A stretch of DNA of 64,000 bases from Casuarina equisetifolia (GCA_028551475.1 CM052356.1:22099884-22163883), one strand, 5' to 3'; counted from the first letter of the stretch, positions 1 through 11,475 are shown. The notes: generated by a model from the letters alone, not told the origin. Translations and numbers: made by a program.

Positions 1-156
1 TGACTTACTACACTTCCACACTCCTCTCTGTCTGTTACCGTTTTGGGGATCCCATCACGGGTAGGAGAAACTATATGTACATGGATGCAGTTCGAACCAA
101 CTTAGGTAAAGTTTGCAATGTTTCACGTTCTATATCTCAATCTTCTTCTTCTTCTT

Positions 157-240
<84 letters not shown>

Positions 241-669
241 TTGGTGGCTTTTAATATCTAAGTGGAGCAAAGTTCAAGATTTATGGACTAGTTCAGTACC
301 TCTGCCTATTCGGAGTTGCCATTGGTTACACAATAGCATCGGCCATGAGCATGATCTATGTTTGAATCATATATTGGTAGAAGTTTGATTTATTGCTATA
401 CTGGTATCTGTAACTCCATGGGAGCTAATGGTCTTTCACGTCATGATCAAATAGGGCTATCGAAAGGTCGACTTGCTTCCACAACACTCACGAAAAAGAT
501 TCATGTCATAGGAACAGCAATCCGTATATGATTGTGTTTGGAGTCGCTCAGTTAATGCTCTCTCAAATTCCCGACTTCGATCAGTTGTGGTGGCTTTCGA
601 CTGCTTCAGTTGTGATGTCCAACACTAATTCAACAATTGGTCTCGCACTTGCTGTCGCTAAAATAGCAG
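1..669 (+). pseudogene. AAP-type amino acid permease, broken copy (exons 2-4, cut by window start)
   Basis: Three exons of a plant amino-acid permease are visible by comparison with the fuller copy at 8659-10932. They are the tail of exon 2 (1-105, TYYTSTLL...GRRNY), exon 3 (262-355, LVQYLCLFGVAIGYTIASAM) and exon 4 (455-669, SNPYMIVFGVAQ...SQIPDF). AAP proteins are plasma-membrane H+/amino-acid symporters with about 11 membrane spans. Two splice signals are mutated. The base before exon 3 reads AA where the other copy has AG, so the next usable AG shifts the frame by one. The donor after exon 3 reads CT (356-357) instead of GT. Exon 5 and the last exon do not follow; intron 4 sequence runs to about 780 and then homology stops. 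Residues within the exons are closer to the family consensus than those of the second copy, so decay is probably recent. Upstream exons may lie outside the window. Confidence 0.8.
141..241 (+). repeat. compound microsatellite (TCT)n-(TTA)n in AAP intron 2
   Basis: A run of TCT units (about 141-187) passes directly into TTA units (about 186-241). It lies between exons 2 and 3 of the broken AAP copy. The long Phe/Leu open frame here is a translation artefact of the repeat. Confidence 0.97.
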
Positions 670-1410
670 GTCCATGCGACCTGTTGCTTCTTTTCCGTCA
701 ACCTTTTTTCTTTTTCAGATCTTGAGTAGTTTGAAAGAACTACAATAGGTTGCTGGTAGTGCCAATTGTAAATAATTTTTATATTTATGAAGAGCAAGTG
801 TGGGCATCCGGGAATCTGTCGAATTAAATACGCACACATGTTCAATATCTACGGAATCGTTGATATACCCAAATTATGACAATACCACAATATCAACAGA
901 AAATTCTTCAAGAGCAAGGGAGAATAATCACAATTATTCTATAGAAAGAGAGAGGAAATGTTTTTGTTTGCATTGCAGTCATTTAAGAGTTTTGAGTTGA
1001 TGCTGTTTTCCAAGAAATCTCGTTGTCGAAGTGCCTTGGCTTAGCCGGAACAAAGCTACCAAGAACCAAAAAGGTCCCAAGCTCCAGGTTAAAAACGCCA
1101 AATTCCCCCACCTTCTTTGCCTATCCAAAAAGAAAAAATAAAAAACATGTTCTTGCCGGGGTGGTGGTATTTAAGACGGCACAGTTTTTCTGGTTGCGTC
1201 TCCCGCGCTTCTCTGTTAGCGAGTCCCATTTCAGAGCAGCAGAGGAGCTTAGGAATGAGTGTGACAGTCGACACTATCTCATTTCACGAACTTTTTTTTT
1301 CGCATTGCCCGCTTGCTGACATCGCGTTCTGCAGCTGCGCGGTTGGTTGTCAGGATGGCTTGACTTTTCTTCTGAGACTTTGCTTGCAATACACTTGTCA
1401 TGAATGAAGG
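670..1410. other. AAP intron 4 remnant, then unassigned sequence
   Basis: Bases 670-780 match the start of intron 4 of the second AAP copy (9936 onward). From about 800 to 1410 short open frames exist on both strands, but none has recognisable domains, plausible codon bias or homology that I can name. I see no gene here. Confidence 0.5.
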
Positions 1411-1770
1411 TGATTAGTGTGAAGAATATTGGTTGCAAGTTCTAATGCACTCACGCCAATGTGTCGTAACCAAAAAAAAAAGAACACGCATACAGAAACA
1501 ATAATTATGAACATGTCAATGTTGAGGAGTTAAAGAGGTCACCGTCATTCTAATAAAAAATAAGGGATGGTTTTCTCCCAAAAAAATAATTGGAGTTTGT
1601 GCATATGAGAGGCCACTTTTCTGAACTTTGTTTAATAGGGTGGTTTTTTTTTTTTTTTGTCGCCTCCTGAAATCCAATTCCTCCCACAAAGCTTGGCCTC
1701 ACTTAAATTTTCACCAAGACATCATAGGGATTGTAACCATCTCTGACTAATAATACTACCTTTTCGTCCT
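1411..1770 (-). repeat. degraded copy of auxilin-like gene intron sequence (relic A)
   Basis: Bases 1411-1470 resemble 16100-16150, and 1521-1760 resemble 16680-16900, with shared strings such as GGAGTTAAAGAGGTCACC. The intervening J-domain exon is missing. In the source gene these stretches are introns 7-8 flanking the J-domain exon, so this is a duplicated, deleted fragment rather than a gene. Confidence 0.7.
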
Positions 1771-2640
1771 GTCCCACGGGAATCCGGGTAAATCTCATTG
1801 TTTTTTACTAATGTTGAACTAGTGTTGGGCTGATTCAGCCTAAATTTGGGCTTTATGTCGGATTCTTAAAGACATTGGTTGTACTCTTAAGTAAGGAAAG
1901 AAGAGGAAAAATGAATAAATTTTGCAAAAATTAAAAGTCATGTGCAATAATCCTTCAAATGGTTGATGAATGTTGATTTGTAATTTAATTGAACTGATTT
2001 TTAGTCCATTCATAATTAATTATTTTTTAATCTAAATGGTTGAATCTTCATTTAAAACTTTTTATATTAATATTGAAATAGAATTCTTAGATTAATATTT
2101 CTTTAATTTTCTTAGTTAGGTTAAAGTTTTAATTCTTTTTTTCACTATAAATTATAGATTTCATTATAATTAGAATAATGAATATTTATCCTATTGACGT
2201 TGTTGAGAATTTGATTAGGTAGTGTACTTAAAAGAATTATAAAGTAAAGATTTAAATAGATTTCATGATTAGTCTCATAATTTTTATCCTTTACATTTAA
2301 AGAGTTTTTTATGCAAAAATCTTCTTATGTTGATTATAACATTTGAGCATTTTATTTGTAGTTCAAAATACTTATATTTCTTGGCAGATTTAGTCAAAGT
2401 AAGAAAGCATAGATTTCTTTTCCTTTTTTTTTTTCTTAAATTCCCAACACTCCGCCCCATCCACACCCTCGATATTACCATTACCTCCTTGCTGGGATGA
2501 ACGCCGCCCGCCCAGCTCTCTTTGGAGCATTTGCTTTGATATACTGATAAATCATTTTTACTCAAGTGGCCACCGTCTTATCATGTGACCACATATTTGG
2601 TGGCGAATGGATAAAAATACTTTATTGCGCTAGGGGTTTA
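1771..2640. other. AT-rich sequence, no gene seen
   Basis: AT-rich DNA with frequent stops in all frames. A GC-richer patch at 2450-2530 encodes nothing recognisable. Confidence 0.5.
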
Positions 2641-2840
2641 TTAAATCTAGTAAAATGATACTTTTCTGTCGAACCTTTTTAACTGAGATAAAGCTCATCA
2701 CGTTGTTAGTGACATTGGCTGCCAGCAACATTCAGGCCAAAGTAACTCTTTCTCATACCAAAGACGAAGAATTTAGTCATCAACAAAAAAAAACTTTTAT
2801 TTGGTAACTGTAACGAGTAGTAAAAATACTAAATTGGTCG
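2641..2840 (-). pseudogene. relic of auxilin J-domain exon (relic B)
   Basis: The stretch matches 16494-16660, the 5' part of the J-domain exon of the auxilin-like gene and its upstream intron. Shared strings include ACCTTTTTAACTGAG and ACATTCAGGCCAAAG. Substitutions and small gaps break the frame, and the HPD-coding part is not preserved. It is read on the minus strand like the source gene. Confidence 0.75.
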
Positions 2841-4540
2841 AGATTCAAGAGTTGAAAAAGACCATAATTCTGACAAAGAATAAAAGCTTGTTAAGAAGTA
2901 TCACAAAGTTCCGCCTCGTGTGTTCGAAAACCCTCGCTTCTGCCAAAGCTTCACGCCGCAACATTATCTCCAATTCCATTTAATAATACCATTATTCACT
3001 CCTTCACATTTCAAGTCTTCTGGACATTCTGTTCCATTACCTTGTCCCCTCTTCATCAACCATCTCTTCAGTACCAAAAAAAAAAGGCCCCAACTTTGCA
3101 ACAATTAGGTTTTTGGTGATACATGCACTCCGCGATTTGATGATTTCCATGAATTATTACCATATCCACTTAACAAAACTAGCGACAATTGCCAAAAGAG
3201 AACAAGCAAATCCACTTGAGCAAAATCTTCAACCACTATTTGGTAGCCAAGAAAACAACCGAAAGAAAAATAAAAACGAACATGCAATTCCAATAAGAAC
3301 TATGATTTCTGCTGCTTTTGGTTTCTCGGGAGCCGAAGGTTCACCTCACCCAAGCCTAATTCTTGGGCTCAACTCGATTGACGGACATAATTTCTTTTCT
3401 CGTCAGGAAAGCTGAAAATCAACTCTTCTTCTACTTTTTTATTTTTTATTTTCTTTTGCCACATTTGTCAGCAGCCTTCCTAATCCTGAAATTGGAATCC
3501 TGAAATTGGTTTATGATACGGGTTGCACAACCCGAATTTGCGACCGTATAGCGCCAATACTTTTGGCCACTCTTTTGCAACATTTGGTGATCATTTGGGG
3601 ATAAAAACACCAGCAAAAGATGAATCAGGCGGTCTTGAATTCATACTTGCCTTCTTTTCTTCAAAGCACTCTTCCTCTACTGTTTATAAGGAAAAATAAG
3701 TTTTGAAAATTGGATTCTCTCTAACCTGAAAGAAATCACTCAAAAATCAACCAAGTTTTTTCTTTTTTTTTTTCCTCCTCTTCTAAAGGCCAGATTTTTA
3801 GATGAAAAAAATCAAAGAGAATAATACATATCTCTTGTTTAGTGCTGATTTAGCTCAATCTCACCTATTTTATGCTCTAAGCTTAAAACTTGGCTCCAAA
3901 ACCAATTATTTTGAAAAAAAACCTTATAGCACAAACACTTAGATGTATGGGTCAAGCCATAAATATACAAGAGGTACAAGATTTAAGATAGTTGGACGAA
4001 TAAAATTTCCTAAGACCACCATTATTGGTGCAACTTCATGTTCATTATCTTCTTATTAATTTTTTTTTAAAATTAATGCAAATGTATTGTTTACAAACTT
4101 CACACATAGCTCTCACTTGATTATTCTCAATATTCTCAACACACACATGATTGGTCTCACTTTGGGCTAATGACTACAATACAAAGTAGTGTCCTCTAGT
4201 TAGTGCCCTTACAATGGTGCAACCCTCTTTTCTGTTTCTTAGGTTTTTTTCATAGTTTTTTTCCTTTTAAACTAATATTAAATGAAATTTTATCCTAAAT
4301 AAATACTACTATGAATACTTATTAATACACAGGAGAATAATCTCTAAAATATTCCTATGATATACTTTAAATATATCTATAAAATAATATAACAAACCAA
4401 ACTAACCTTATTAATTTTCATTCCAAATATCTTCACCACGAAACACTCTCTAATTGGTAATTCAAACCAAATCTGCTATAGTTTTAGCTCCTCAACACTC
4501 ATAAATTTTGAGCTCCTTGTATGACTTTTGGTGAGCTACT
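2841..4540. other. intergenic, no gene seen
   Basis: AT-rich sequence with scattered short open frames. None shows a domain, splice-compatible exon chain or repeat structure that I can support. Confidence 0.5.
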
Positions 4541-4544
4541 TCAA

Positions 4545-5760
4545 ACAAAAAAGAAAGTTTGTTAGTCAAACTTTAACACAGAATAATATATCCGGCCTAC
4601 TAGCTCTTTTGTTAGCTAAAATCAATTGCTACACGATTGTGTTCACCAACTTCGAACTTGGAAATGTTAAGGATTATCAATAATGATTAATGAAATTTCT
4701 TGCCATTAAGAAAGTGAACACAACAGATTTCAATCACTCCCTCCTCTCCCCATGTGTGTGAGTTGTAATAAAAAATAATGAGTTTTTTATTTTAAAAAAG
4801 AAGCAATTTCAACTAGATATTATGTAGTATTGTCCAAAAGGAATAAAAATTGTTAAATGATTCTTGGTCATCCAATAACTACAATTCATTTATAACCATT
4901 AACTAAAGGGTTTGCGACATATAGTTATAATGATTGTCTTGTCTTTCCTTTCAAAGACCACAGTTAACAATGTCTATTTCAGAGCACATTATAGAAGGTT
5001 CCAATTATGTGAAGTATTACGAACTCATATATATTCCATAGAATGCTCTAAAACACTAGAGGATCTAAGATAGATAGCAGCAACACTTCACATTAACAGA
5101 CTGCATCTTAAATTGGGCCTCCTTTAATGGCTCCAAAAGTGGAAAGGCCTAGGGAAAACTTGAATATGCGATATTTATAAAACATCCTACAAAACCAAGG
5201 GTGATTACTATTGGTTCCACGATCTAATGCGCTAACCACAATAAGGACATCATCATATGCTTAAAAAATAGTTAAAGAGATCACCATCATTCTAACAAAA
5301 ATAACCGGTGGTTTCCCCCCATCCAAAGGAATAAACTAATTCAATGCATCTGAGAGACCTTCTTTTTGACCTACCCTTCTAAAATCCAATTGCAACAAAG
5401 CTCGGTCGGACTTTCTTTAATTTCTTTATCATAATGCTTAGATTCCTGGACTAGTAAAATTGACGTAGACCATTTGGAGAAAATAAGATAGACTTCTCAA
5501 TTCCAATTCTACCATCAATGCTTGACCTGACATTTTAAATTGTTAATCCTTAGATTTTCTGATGTCTAATCAACTTCCTAATCAGTAACCATGATCCACA
5601 TTATCGTGAGAGAAGTCCCAACTGAGAATCGATCTTCATTAATTTTTCTGTTTATCCATTTGAAAAAGCCCTATTTTCAAATACTAACGCATATTTTGCA
5701 GTTCCCTCCCCCTCTGCTGCTAGTGCTATATTTCAACATCCACGGCCTCAAATCCTCTCG
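4545..5760 (-). pseudogene. relic of the auxilin-like gene 3' half (relic C)
   Basis: Collinear matches to the intact gene run for over a kilobase. Bases 4550-4640 correspond to about 15440-15510, 4950-5260 to 15832-16160, 5270-5500 to 16680-16900, 5560-5660 to 16920-17020, and 5695-5755 to the start of exon 7 (17090-17150). The J-domain exon itself has been deleted. No usable reading frame remains. The copy stops abruptly near 5760, where AAP sequence begins. Confidence 0.75.
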
Positions 5761-5765
5761 TGTTG

Positions 5766-5970
5766 CTTTAACAGGACACAGTCAAATCCCGACCGTCAGT
5801 GGCCAAGACAAAAAAGATAACCATTCTATTTTGCGTTGCAGTCCTATCTCTTTTGAATATGCTTTTGTAGCTGCATCGGTTTTGCTGCCTTTGGAGACAA
5901 ACCTCCTTACCGGTTTTTACTTGGATAACCCAACTTGGCATCTTTACATTGCAAAGAAGTGTAACCCATC
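5766..5970 (+). pseudogene. orphan AAP permease last-exon relic
   Basis: From ACAGGACAC the sequence aligns with the intact AAP last exon at 10281-10470, including its splice acceptor. Recognisable pieces are AAFGD in one frame and LLTGFYLDNPTW in another, so at least one frameshift lies between them. The family motif here is normally GYAAFGD followed by LLTGF and then WLL. The membrane-spanning remainder of the exon is gone. It abuts relic C of the auxilin-like gene with no intervening sequence. Confidence 0.8.
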
Positions 5971-7050
5971 TTGCATAACTCATCTTGCCACGAAAAAAGA
6001 GTTAAAATCACCATTTGAAGCACACTGAAGAAAATTTATTTAAAAGATAATCTCTTACTTTTCTGAAAACCAACGGGAAGCAAAGGAAAAGTTGAAAATA
6101 AAAAGATTATATAAAGAAGAATTCAAAGAGCCAAAAATATTGACTACCCATCTCCTACTTGTGGTTGAGTACATAAACAAACGCGCGAGATTAAAAAACA
6201 AAAGACAAAATCTTAGTCTCCAAATCATGTGTCGGTATTTTAAACCTAACCTATAACGTTAAATATGATTGAATGTATTGTTATCAGGCACATTGATCAT
6301 GAGAGATGAATTGTAGAACAAAAATGATAACTTGAATGTCAAACTCTAACTCCCTTCAAGAAACGATAATGATTAATTACGATTCTCACAGAATGGAGAA
6401 TTTCATTATTAAACAATAGTTATAGCCGTTATTAGGAAAATTAAAAATCAAGAACAAAGTAAGACTCTATTCAAAATTCAAATCATAATAGATTGAGAAG
6501 TACGAAGAAATAAAAAAATAAAAGAAACTACAACTTATAAGAGACTAACCATATGAAAAGAAAAAAAAATCAAGTTTACTAAGGTTCCTACATGATAAAG
6601 TCAGAAAATGAACAACGTCTCCAATATATTTTAATTGTTTCCCAAAATTCATTACCCCAATTTCGCGATACCTGAATATTAATCCATATGATTCTTTGTT
6701 GTTTTGGATGCCGATGCATGTTTGATCTCCTCTGCAGCATTTGTTTATTAAAATCACAAGTAGAAAAAGAAATCCTCAATCAGGGATATTGCTAAAAGGT
6801 ATGGTAATTTTTTTATGATTTTGTGCTAAACAAATTAGCAGTTACTTTCCCATTTTCATGGACTTTAAGAGAAGGATTTCATTCAATCATATCCACGGTT
6901 CAAACGCTTAATCAAAATAAACCATGATTATTCTTTTCAATGCTTACCATGGCACTGGGTTTTATGGACCCCACAGATAATTTTGTGTTAAGCGCAATTT
7001 CCATAGCATTATTATAGTATTCAAATCCGGCTACTGCTTTGTGGAGCACT
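5971..7050. other. intergenic, no gene seen
   Basis: AT-rich sequence with no coding signal that I can support. Two overlapping minus-strand frames at 6545-6779 lack any recognisable motif. Confidence 0.45.
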
Positions 7051-7054
7051 CAAG

Positions 7055-7320
7055 TTTTATGCGGGGTCTCTCTTCGTGCTCGTGCTAAGTTTGATCGTTC
7101 CGCTGGTTCATATCAGTCACTGATTCTGTCTCGGAATACGACCACCATAAACTGCTAAAACTGAGGTGTTTACATGTATAATCACAAACATGATATCATA
7201 TGGAGTTTGCTACTGAATGCAACCGCCATAAACTACAAAAAAGAGGTGTTTACAGGTATAATCACAAACTCGATACCATATGGATTTCTCTGTTGAATAC
7301 GACCACCATTAGAGCACATG
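7055..7320 (-). repeat. auxilin exon 6 relic with internal 81-bp tandem repeat (relic D)
   Basis: Bases 7060-7130 match exon 6 of the auxilin-like gene (17423-17488), sharing GTTCATATCAG. The following intron sequence (17489-17560) is present as about 2.2 tandem units of 80-81 bp beginning at 7134, 7215 and 7295. The intact gene has only one copy of this segment, so amplification happened after duplication. Confidence 0.75.
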
Positions 7321-8658
7321 AACAAAGTGATAACATTCTAATCGTTCATTGAATGAGACTTCGAAATTAAACCCATCCTTGTTTGAAAAAGGTCTCCTTG
7401 GAGTCTCACATTGAGTTTAAGAAATATTAAAAGAAAAATAAAAGTACTCGTCACATTTTGACTATGTTAAATTTAGGAGTTTAATGTATAAAGGTTTTTC
7501 TTTTCATTTGGTTCATGAACTAAGGCTTACTTAAATAATACAAATCAAATATATGATAGAAAAAGTTTACCCTCAGGCCTCTTAGATCAATTAGTGTAAG
7601 CTTTAATTACTTATTTTTTAGCAATGTTGTCCGACAAGGTTGAAGACTAAAGCACCATCTATTGTAAAGTTTGTTCAACTTAAAAGCTATAAGAAGCTAA
7701 CCTTATTCTTACCCAACAGGATATTTGGAAACAGCTAGTCATGCTTGTCTGCATGTAGAGAAAGAGCCTAACATGACACAAGGAAGGTTCATTTTGTTTT
7801 AGTCAATGTAAAAAAGTGAAGGTCTTTCTCAAGACACAACTTGCTAGCCAATTTAGTCTTCTCTCTTTCTTAATCCCTCAATAATGTAGTTTTAGTTGTT
7901 GAATGTGGTGTCCACTTTACATTGCACGGGGAATGCACTGAAGCACTTATGAATTATTTGCTATTCTTCAAAAAGTAGCTATTCTTCCTCTACGCTAAAG
8001 TTGTCTGAAGATCAATTTGAAGATTTAGTCCAAACGGAATTCATATTTAAATTATTTGCATAGAATCACGGTAGATTTAATCAATCATCAAGTACGCGAT
8101 TCACATTAGCCGTTTTGACTAATGTGAAAAAGAGGAAAACGCTTATGAATGAAATTGGATCACAAGGTGAACCACTCACCCTGATGAAGCCAATTCAATG
8201 TAACAGCGGGACAATAAAGAGGCATCCTGCTGTTCAATGAAATGGTTTTCAATTAAGAGAAACAATATTCACTCTCTTGGTCAAGACGTGAGCTGTAATG
8301 TTCTTTTGGTCTTAGTCATGGATACTGAAAAGTTAGATTTAATATTTACGACCATTTGGTTGTGGGTAGGCTAGTCGACCACACATTCAACCACTAACCT
8401 CACTTTGAAGCACGACCCAGCTTGTTCGAAGCTGTAACTTTCCCTGGGATTCGTTGCCACTTTAGAGGAGAGTTAAACGTAACTTTTCCTGAAGAACACG
8501 AAAGAAGAAGACCAACCATTTGCTTTCACTTTCCCCTAAACTCTGGTTCTAACTTTCACAGATTTTGCATGTCACTGCACAAAACTTTGGCCGACTTAAA
8601 GAATTTTTAGGAGCTTCTTTCTGAATATAACGTGTGGTGATTACTGTTTTTACCTAGG
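7321..8658. other. AAP upstream region including duplicated promoter block
   Basis: This is the 5' flank of the intact AAP gene. Bases about 7490-7940 recur at 12055-12520 with shared strings such as AATTAGTGTAAG and GGTGTCCAC. I cannot place a TATA box or transcription start with confidence. Confidence 0.5.
7490..7940 (+). repeat. AAP 5'-flank duplicate, copy 1
   Basis: About 450 bp aligns in the same orientation with 12055-12520, with many substitutions and small gaps. This copy lies about 0.7 kb upstream of the intact AAP start codon, so it is probably promoter or 5'-flank sequence. Confidence 0.7.
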
Positions 8659-10932
8659 ATGGGTGAGAATACTGCCACAGAGAACCAGCTTCGTGACCAC
8701 GAGGTTTTCGACGTCTCCGACGATGTACTCCCACGAGGTAGCTCTAACCGCTTCGAACACAATGGCCATCTCAAGCGAAGTGGTAATTCTTAATTTGAGA
8801 TTGTCATATGTGACAACGGGGCTAGTTTTTAGAGTTGCTTTCTTCTTTGAAACTTGCCAAAGCATTAAATGCTTCCCTTGATACTAGCCAAAACTGGTTT
8901 GGTTCATAATGTTTTTGCTACTTCGTTTCCATTACTTTTTCCTCATCTTCTTATGTAACTTCTCCAACCAGGGACGATTTGCGCTACAAGTGTTCAAATA
9001 ATATCAGTCTTGCTTGCGTGTGATATCCAGTCTTTGGATTGGACTATGGCTCAGCTTGGATGGGTTGCTGGTCCCTCTATGATGCTCTTGTTCTTCTTTG
9101 TGACTTACTACACCACTACCCTCCTCGCTGCCTGTTATCGTCCCGCGGAACCTATCGCGGGCAGGAGAAACTACACGCTCACGGATGCAGTTCGAAGCAA
9201 CCTAGGTAAAATGTTCTACGTTTTAACGTTCTATACCTCGACCTTATTCTATTTTTTTGGTGTCAATCTCTAGGTGGAGCAAACGTCGCGATATGTGGGC
9301 TAGTTCAGTTCCTCAGCCTTATCGGAGTTGCCACCGCCTGCACAATAGCATCAGCTATAAGCATGACGTAATTTTTTTTTTTTGGTTTAAATATAAATCT
9401 GCATTATTAAAAAGTAGTGTATACAAGTAAATGGATATCTCTAAACATTACAAATTTTAACAACTATAAAAAAATTTAAGGTTGAAAGTTTTTAAATTTA
9501 ATTTAAAATAATATTTTTCTGTGAAGATTTTATATTTTGAAATAAAGAAGTTTTCTTTCATATAATTTTTTTTATTTTAGTCAATAAGATGGGAATGTCA
9601 ACTATTTTCTATCATGGTATCCAGATGTAAGTATGAGATCATATATTCATAGCATTTGATCACCGCTATACTATGCTTGGAGCTCAATGGGGATAATGGT
9701 CTTTGCTTATGATCAAATAGGGAGATCCAAGGGTCGACCTACTTCCGCATCACTCACGGCAAAGATCAACGTCATAGGAGCATCAACCCATATATGATTG
9801 CGTTTGGAGTTGCTCAGATATTTTTTTCTCAAATTCCCGACTTGGATCAATCCTGGTTGCTTTCCGTCGTTGCTACTGTTATGTCCATCATTAATTCGAT
9901 TATTGGTCTTGCACTTGCTGTCGCTAAACTTGCAGGTCCACAGCACCTACTGCTTCTTTTTTCCTATAAGTCTTTTGTTTTTCTAGATCTTGACCAGTTT
10001 TAAAGTACTAAAATTGGTTGCAGCAAAACTGACTTGTGTTTTTTTTTTTTTCACTTGCTTATTTACCAGAAACCGGAAAGTTCATTGGAAGTCTGACAGG
10101 TGTAAGGATTGGCACCGGGACTCGAACCCAAAAGATATGGAGGAGCTTCCAAGCACTGGGAAACATAGCTTTTGGATTCTCTTACTCCACCACTCTTATC
10201 GAAATTCAGGCATAAATTGATAAACCACGCTTGTACTTAAAAACCCCATATGTATGTTAAACTAACTAATATGATGTATAACAGGACATGCTCAGATCCC
10301 CCCCATCAGACGTCAAGACAATGAAGAAGGCCTCTCTCCTTGGCGTTGCGGTCACTACCCTTTTCAACTTGCTTTGCGGCTGCATGGGCTACGCTGCTTT
10401 TGGAGATAACTCCCCCGGAAGCCTCCTCTCCGGCTTCTATTACCGATCTTGGCTGCTTGATGTAGCAAATTTTTCCCTTTTAATCCACCTTGTTAGCGCA
10501 TACCAAGTTTGTTGCCAGCCCCTTTTTGCCTTCATCGAGAAAAACATATCAGCAAGATTCCCGGATAGTGAATTTATCACCAAGGACATCCTAATACCGA
10601 TCCCAATTTCCTGCCGCTACAAACTAAACCTCTTCAGGTTAGCTTGGAGGACGACTTTCGTAATTACAACCACTGTGATATCAATGCTTCTACCGTTCTT
10701 TAACGACGTGGTTGGACTTCTGGGAGCTTTGGGGTTTTGGCCTCTCACAGTTTATTTCCCTGTAGAGATGTATATAGTGCAAAAGAAGATACCGAAATGG
10801 AGCGGAAGATGGCTTTGCCTTCAAATCCTGAGTGTGGCGTGCCTCGTCGTTACCCTAGCAGCTGCTGCTGGCTCAGTTGCCGGAGTCGTTCATGATCTCT
10901 TACAAGCTATTCAAGACCACCAACTAGGGTGA
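8659..10932 (+). CDS. AAP-type amino acid permease, six exons, diverged but open
   Basis: Predicted H+-coupled amino-acid symporter of the plant AAP (ATF1/AAAP) family, plasma membrane. Exons are 8659-8782, 8972-9205, 9274-9367, 9721-9935, 10070-10209 and 10285-10932. Phases close and the product is 484 residues, a normal AAP length. Family signatures are AQLGWVAGP (about 68-76), VTYYTTTLLAACYRP, LVQFLSLIG, NPYMIAFGVAQ, TQKIWRSFQALG and LCGCMGYAAFGD. The start codon was chosen because MGEN...HLKRSG is the usual cytosolic N-terminus. Oddities: the first membrane segment reads ACDIQSLDW (57-65) where AAPs have GSGVLSLAW. Intron 5 uses a GC donor (10210-10211). Intron 3 starts inside an inserted repeat that replaced the ancestral donor. 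The loop after exon 3 is strongly altered (TEIQGSTYFRITHGKD). It may be a drifting or non-functional paralogue, but no stop is present. Confidence 0.82.
9368..9624 (+). mobile_element. AT-rich insertion at AAP exon 3/intron 3 border
   Basis: The broken AAP copy has a 99-bp intron 3, whereas this copy has 353 bp. The extra roughly 255 bp is AT-rich and resembles 13060-13310, sharing stretches around CAAAATAATATTTT and TCAACTATTTTCT-like ends. The ancestral donor GTAAGT still follows the insert at 9627. The insert supplies GTAATT at 9368, which keeps the frame when used. A GA duplication may flank it. It has no coding capacity, so a non-autonomous element is the best guess. Confidence 0.6.
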
Positions 10933-11254
10933 AGTTCGACTGCTATGGCCACTGAGGAACTGTCTATCACAAATACATTGGCTTAACAAGCCACCGACCA
11001 GCATTCATGTTTCACATGTACTTTATCAGAACTGCTACATTCGACATGATCAAAAGTCTGTGCTTTGTTAAATTATGAGCTTTCGTGTTTCACATGTACC
11101 TTATCAGAATTAGTGCCTTCAGCACGATCGACAGTATGTGCCTTGTTGAATTATGACATTGTTGATTATGTTTGGTGGTGTGAATCGGTGACCAGAACGA
11201 CTTGTATGTGTGACCCACGCTGGACATAAACTATGTTTGGAGTGAACATGATAT

Positions 11255-11475
11255 AAACTATCTTGGGAAATCGACAGCCTTCTGAAATCCAATAGCACCA
11301 ACAAAGATGGACCCCACTTTCTTAAAATTTTAGTCAGGCTGCCTATGACTAACTAGTGCAGATGAAGTTGAGATTTGACCAAAGTAATAGAGGGGATAGA
11401 ATGTAGTGAAACCCTCTAAAGTTCCACGTTTTTTCAGACTCCTGGATTCAACTAATGTAAATTGAAGGCCAGAGT
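11255..11475 (-). repeat. degraded auxilin-gene intron copy (relic E)
   Basis: Bases 11265-11340 resemble the intron block at 16800-16860 and the 1680 region (AGCCTTCTGAAATCCAAT). Bases 11390-11465 resemble 17730-17810 of intron 5. No coding potential. Confidence 0.6.

Noticed and set aside
113..388. 91-residue Phe/Leu-rich open frame
   Set aside because: Produced by the TCT/TTA microsatellite in an AAP intron.
5591..6028. 145-residue plus-strand open frame as a novel gene
   Set aside because: It runs across an auxilin relic and a frameshifted AAP last exon, so it is a chance frame over two pseudogene pieces.
7134..7311. CRISPR-like array
   Set aside because: Units are adjacent without spacers and derive from an intron; the genome is a plant.
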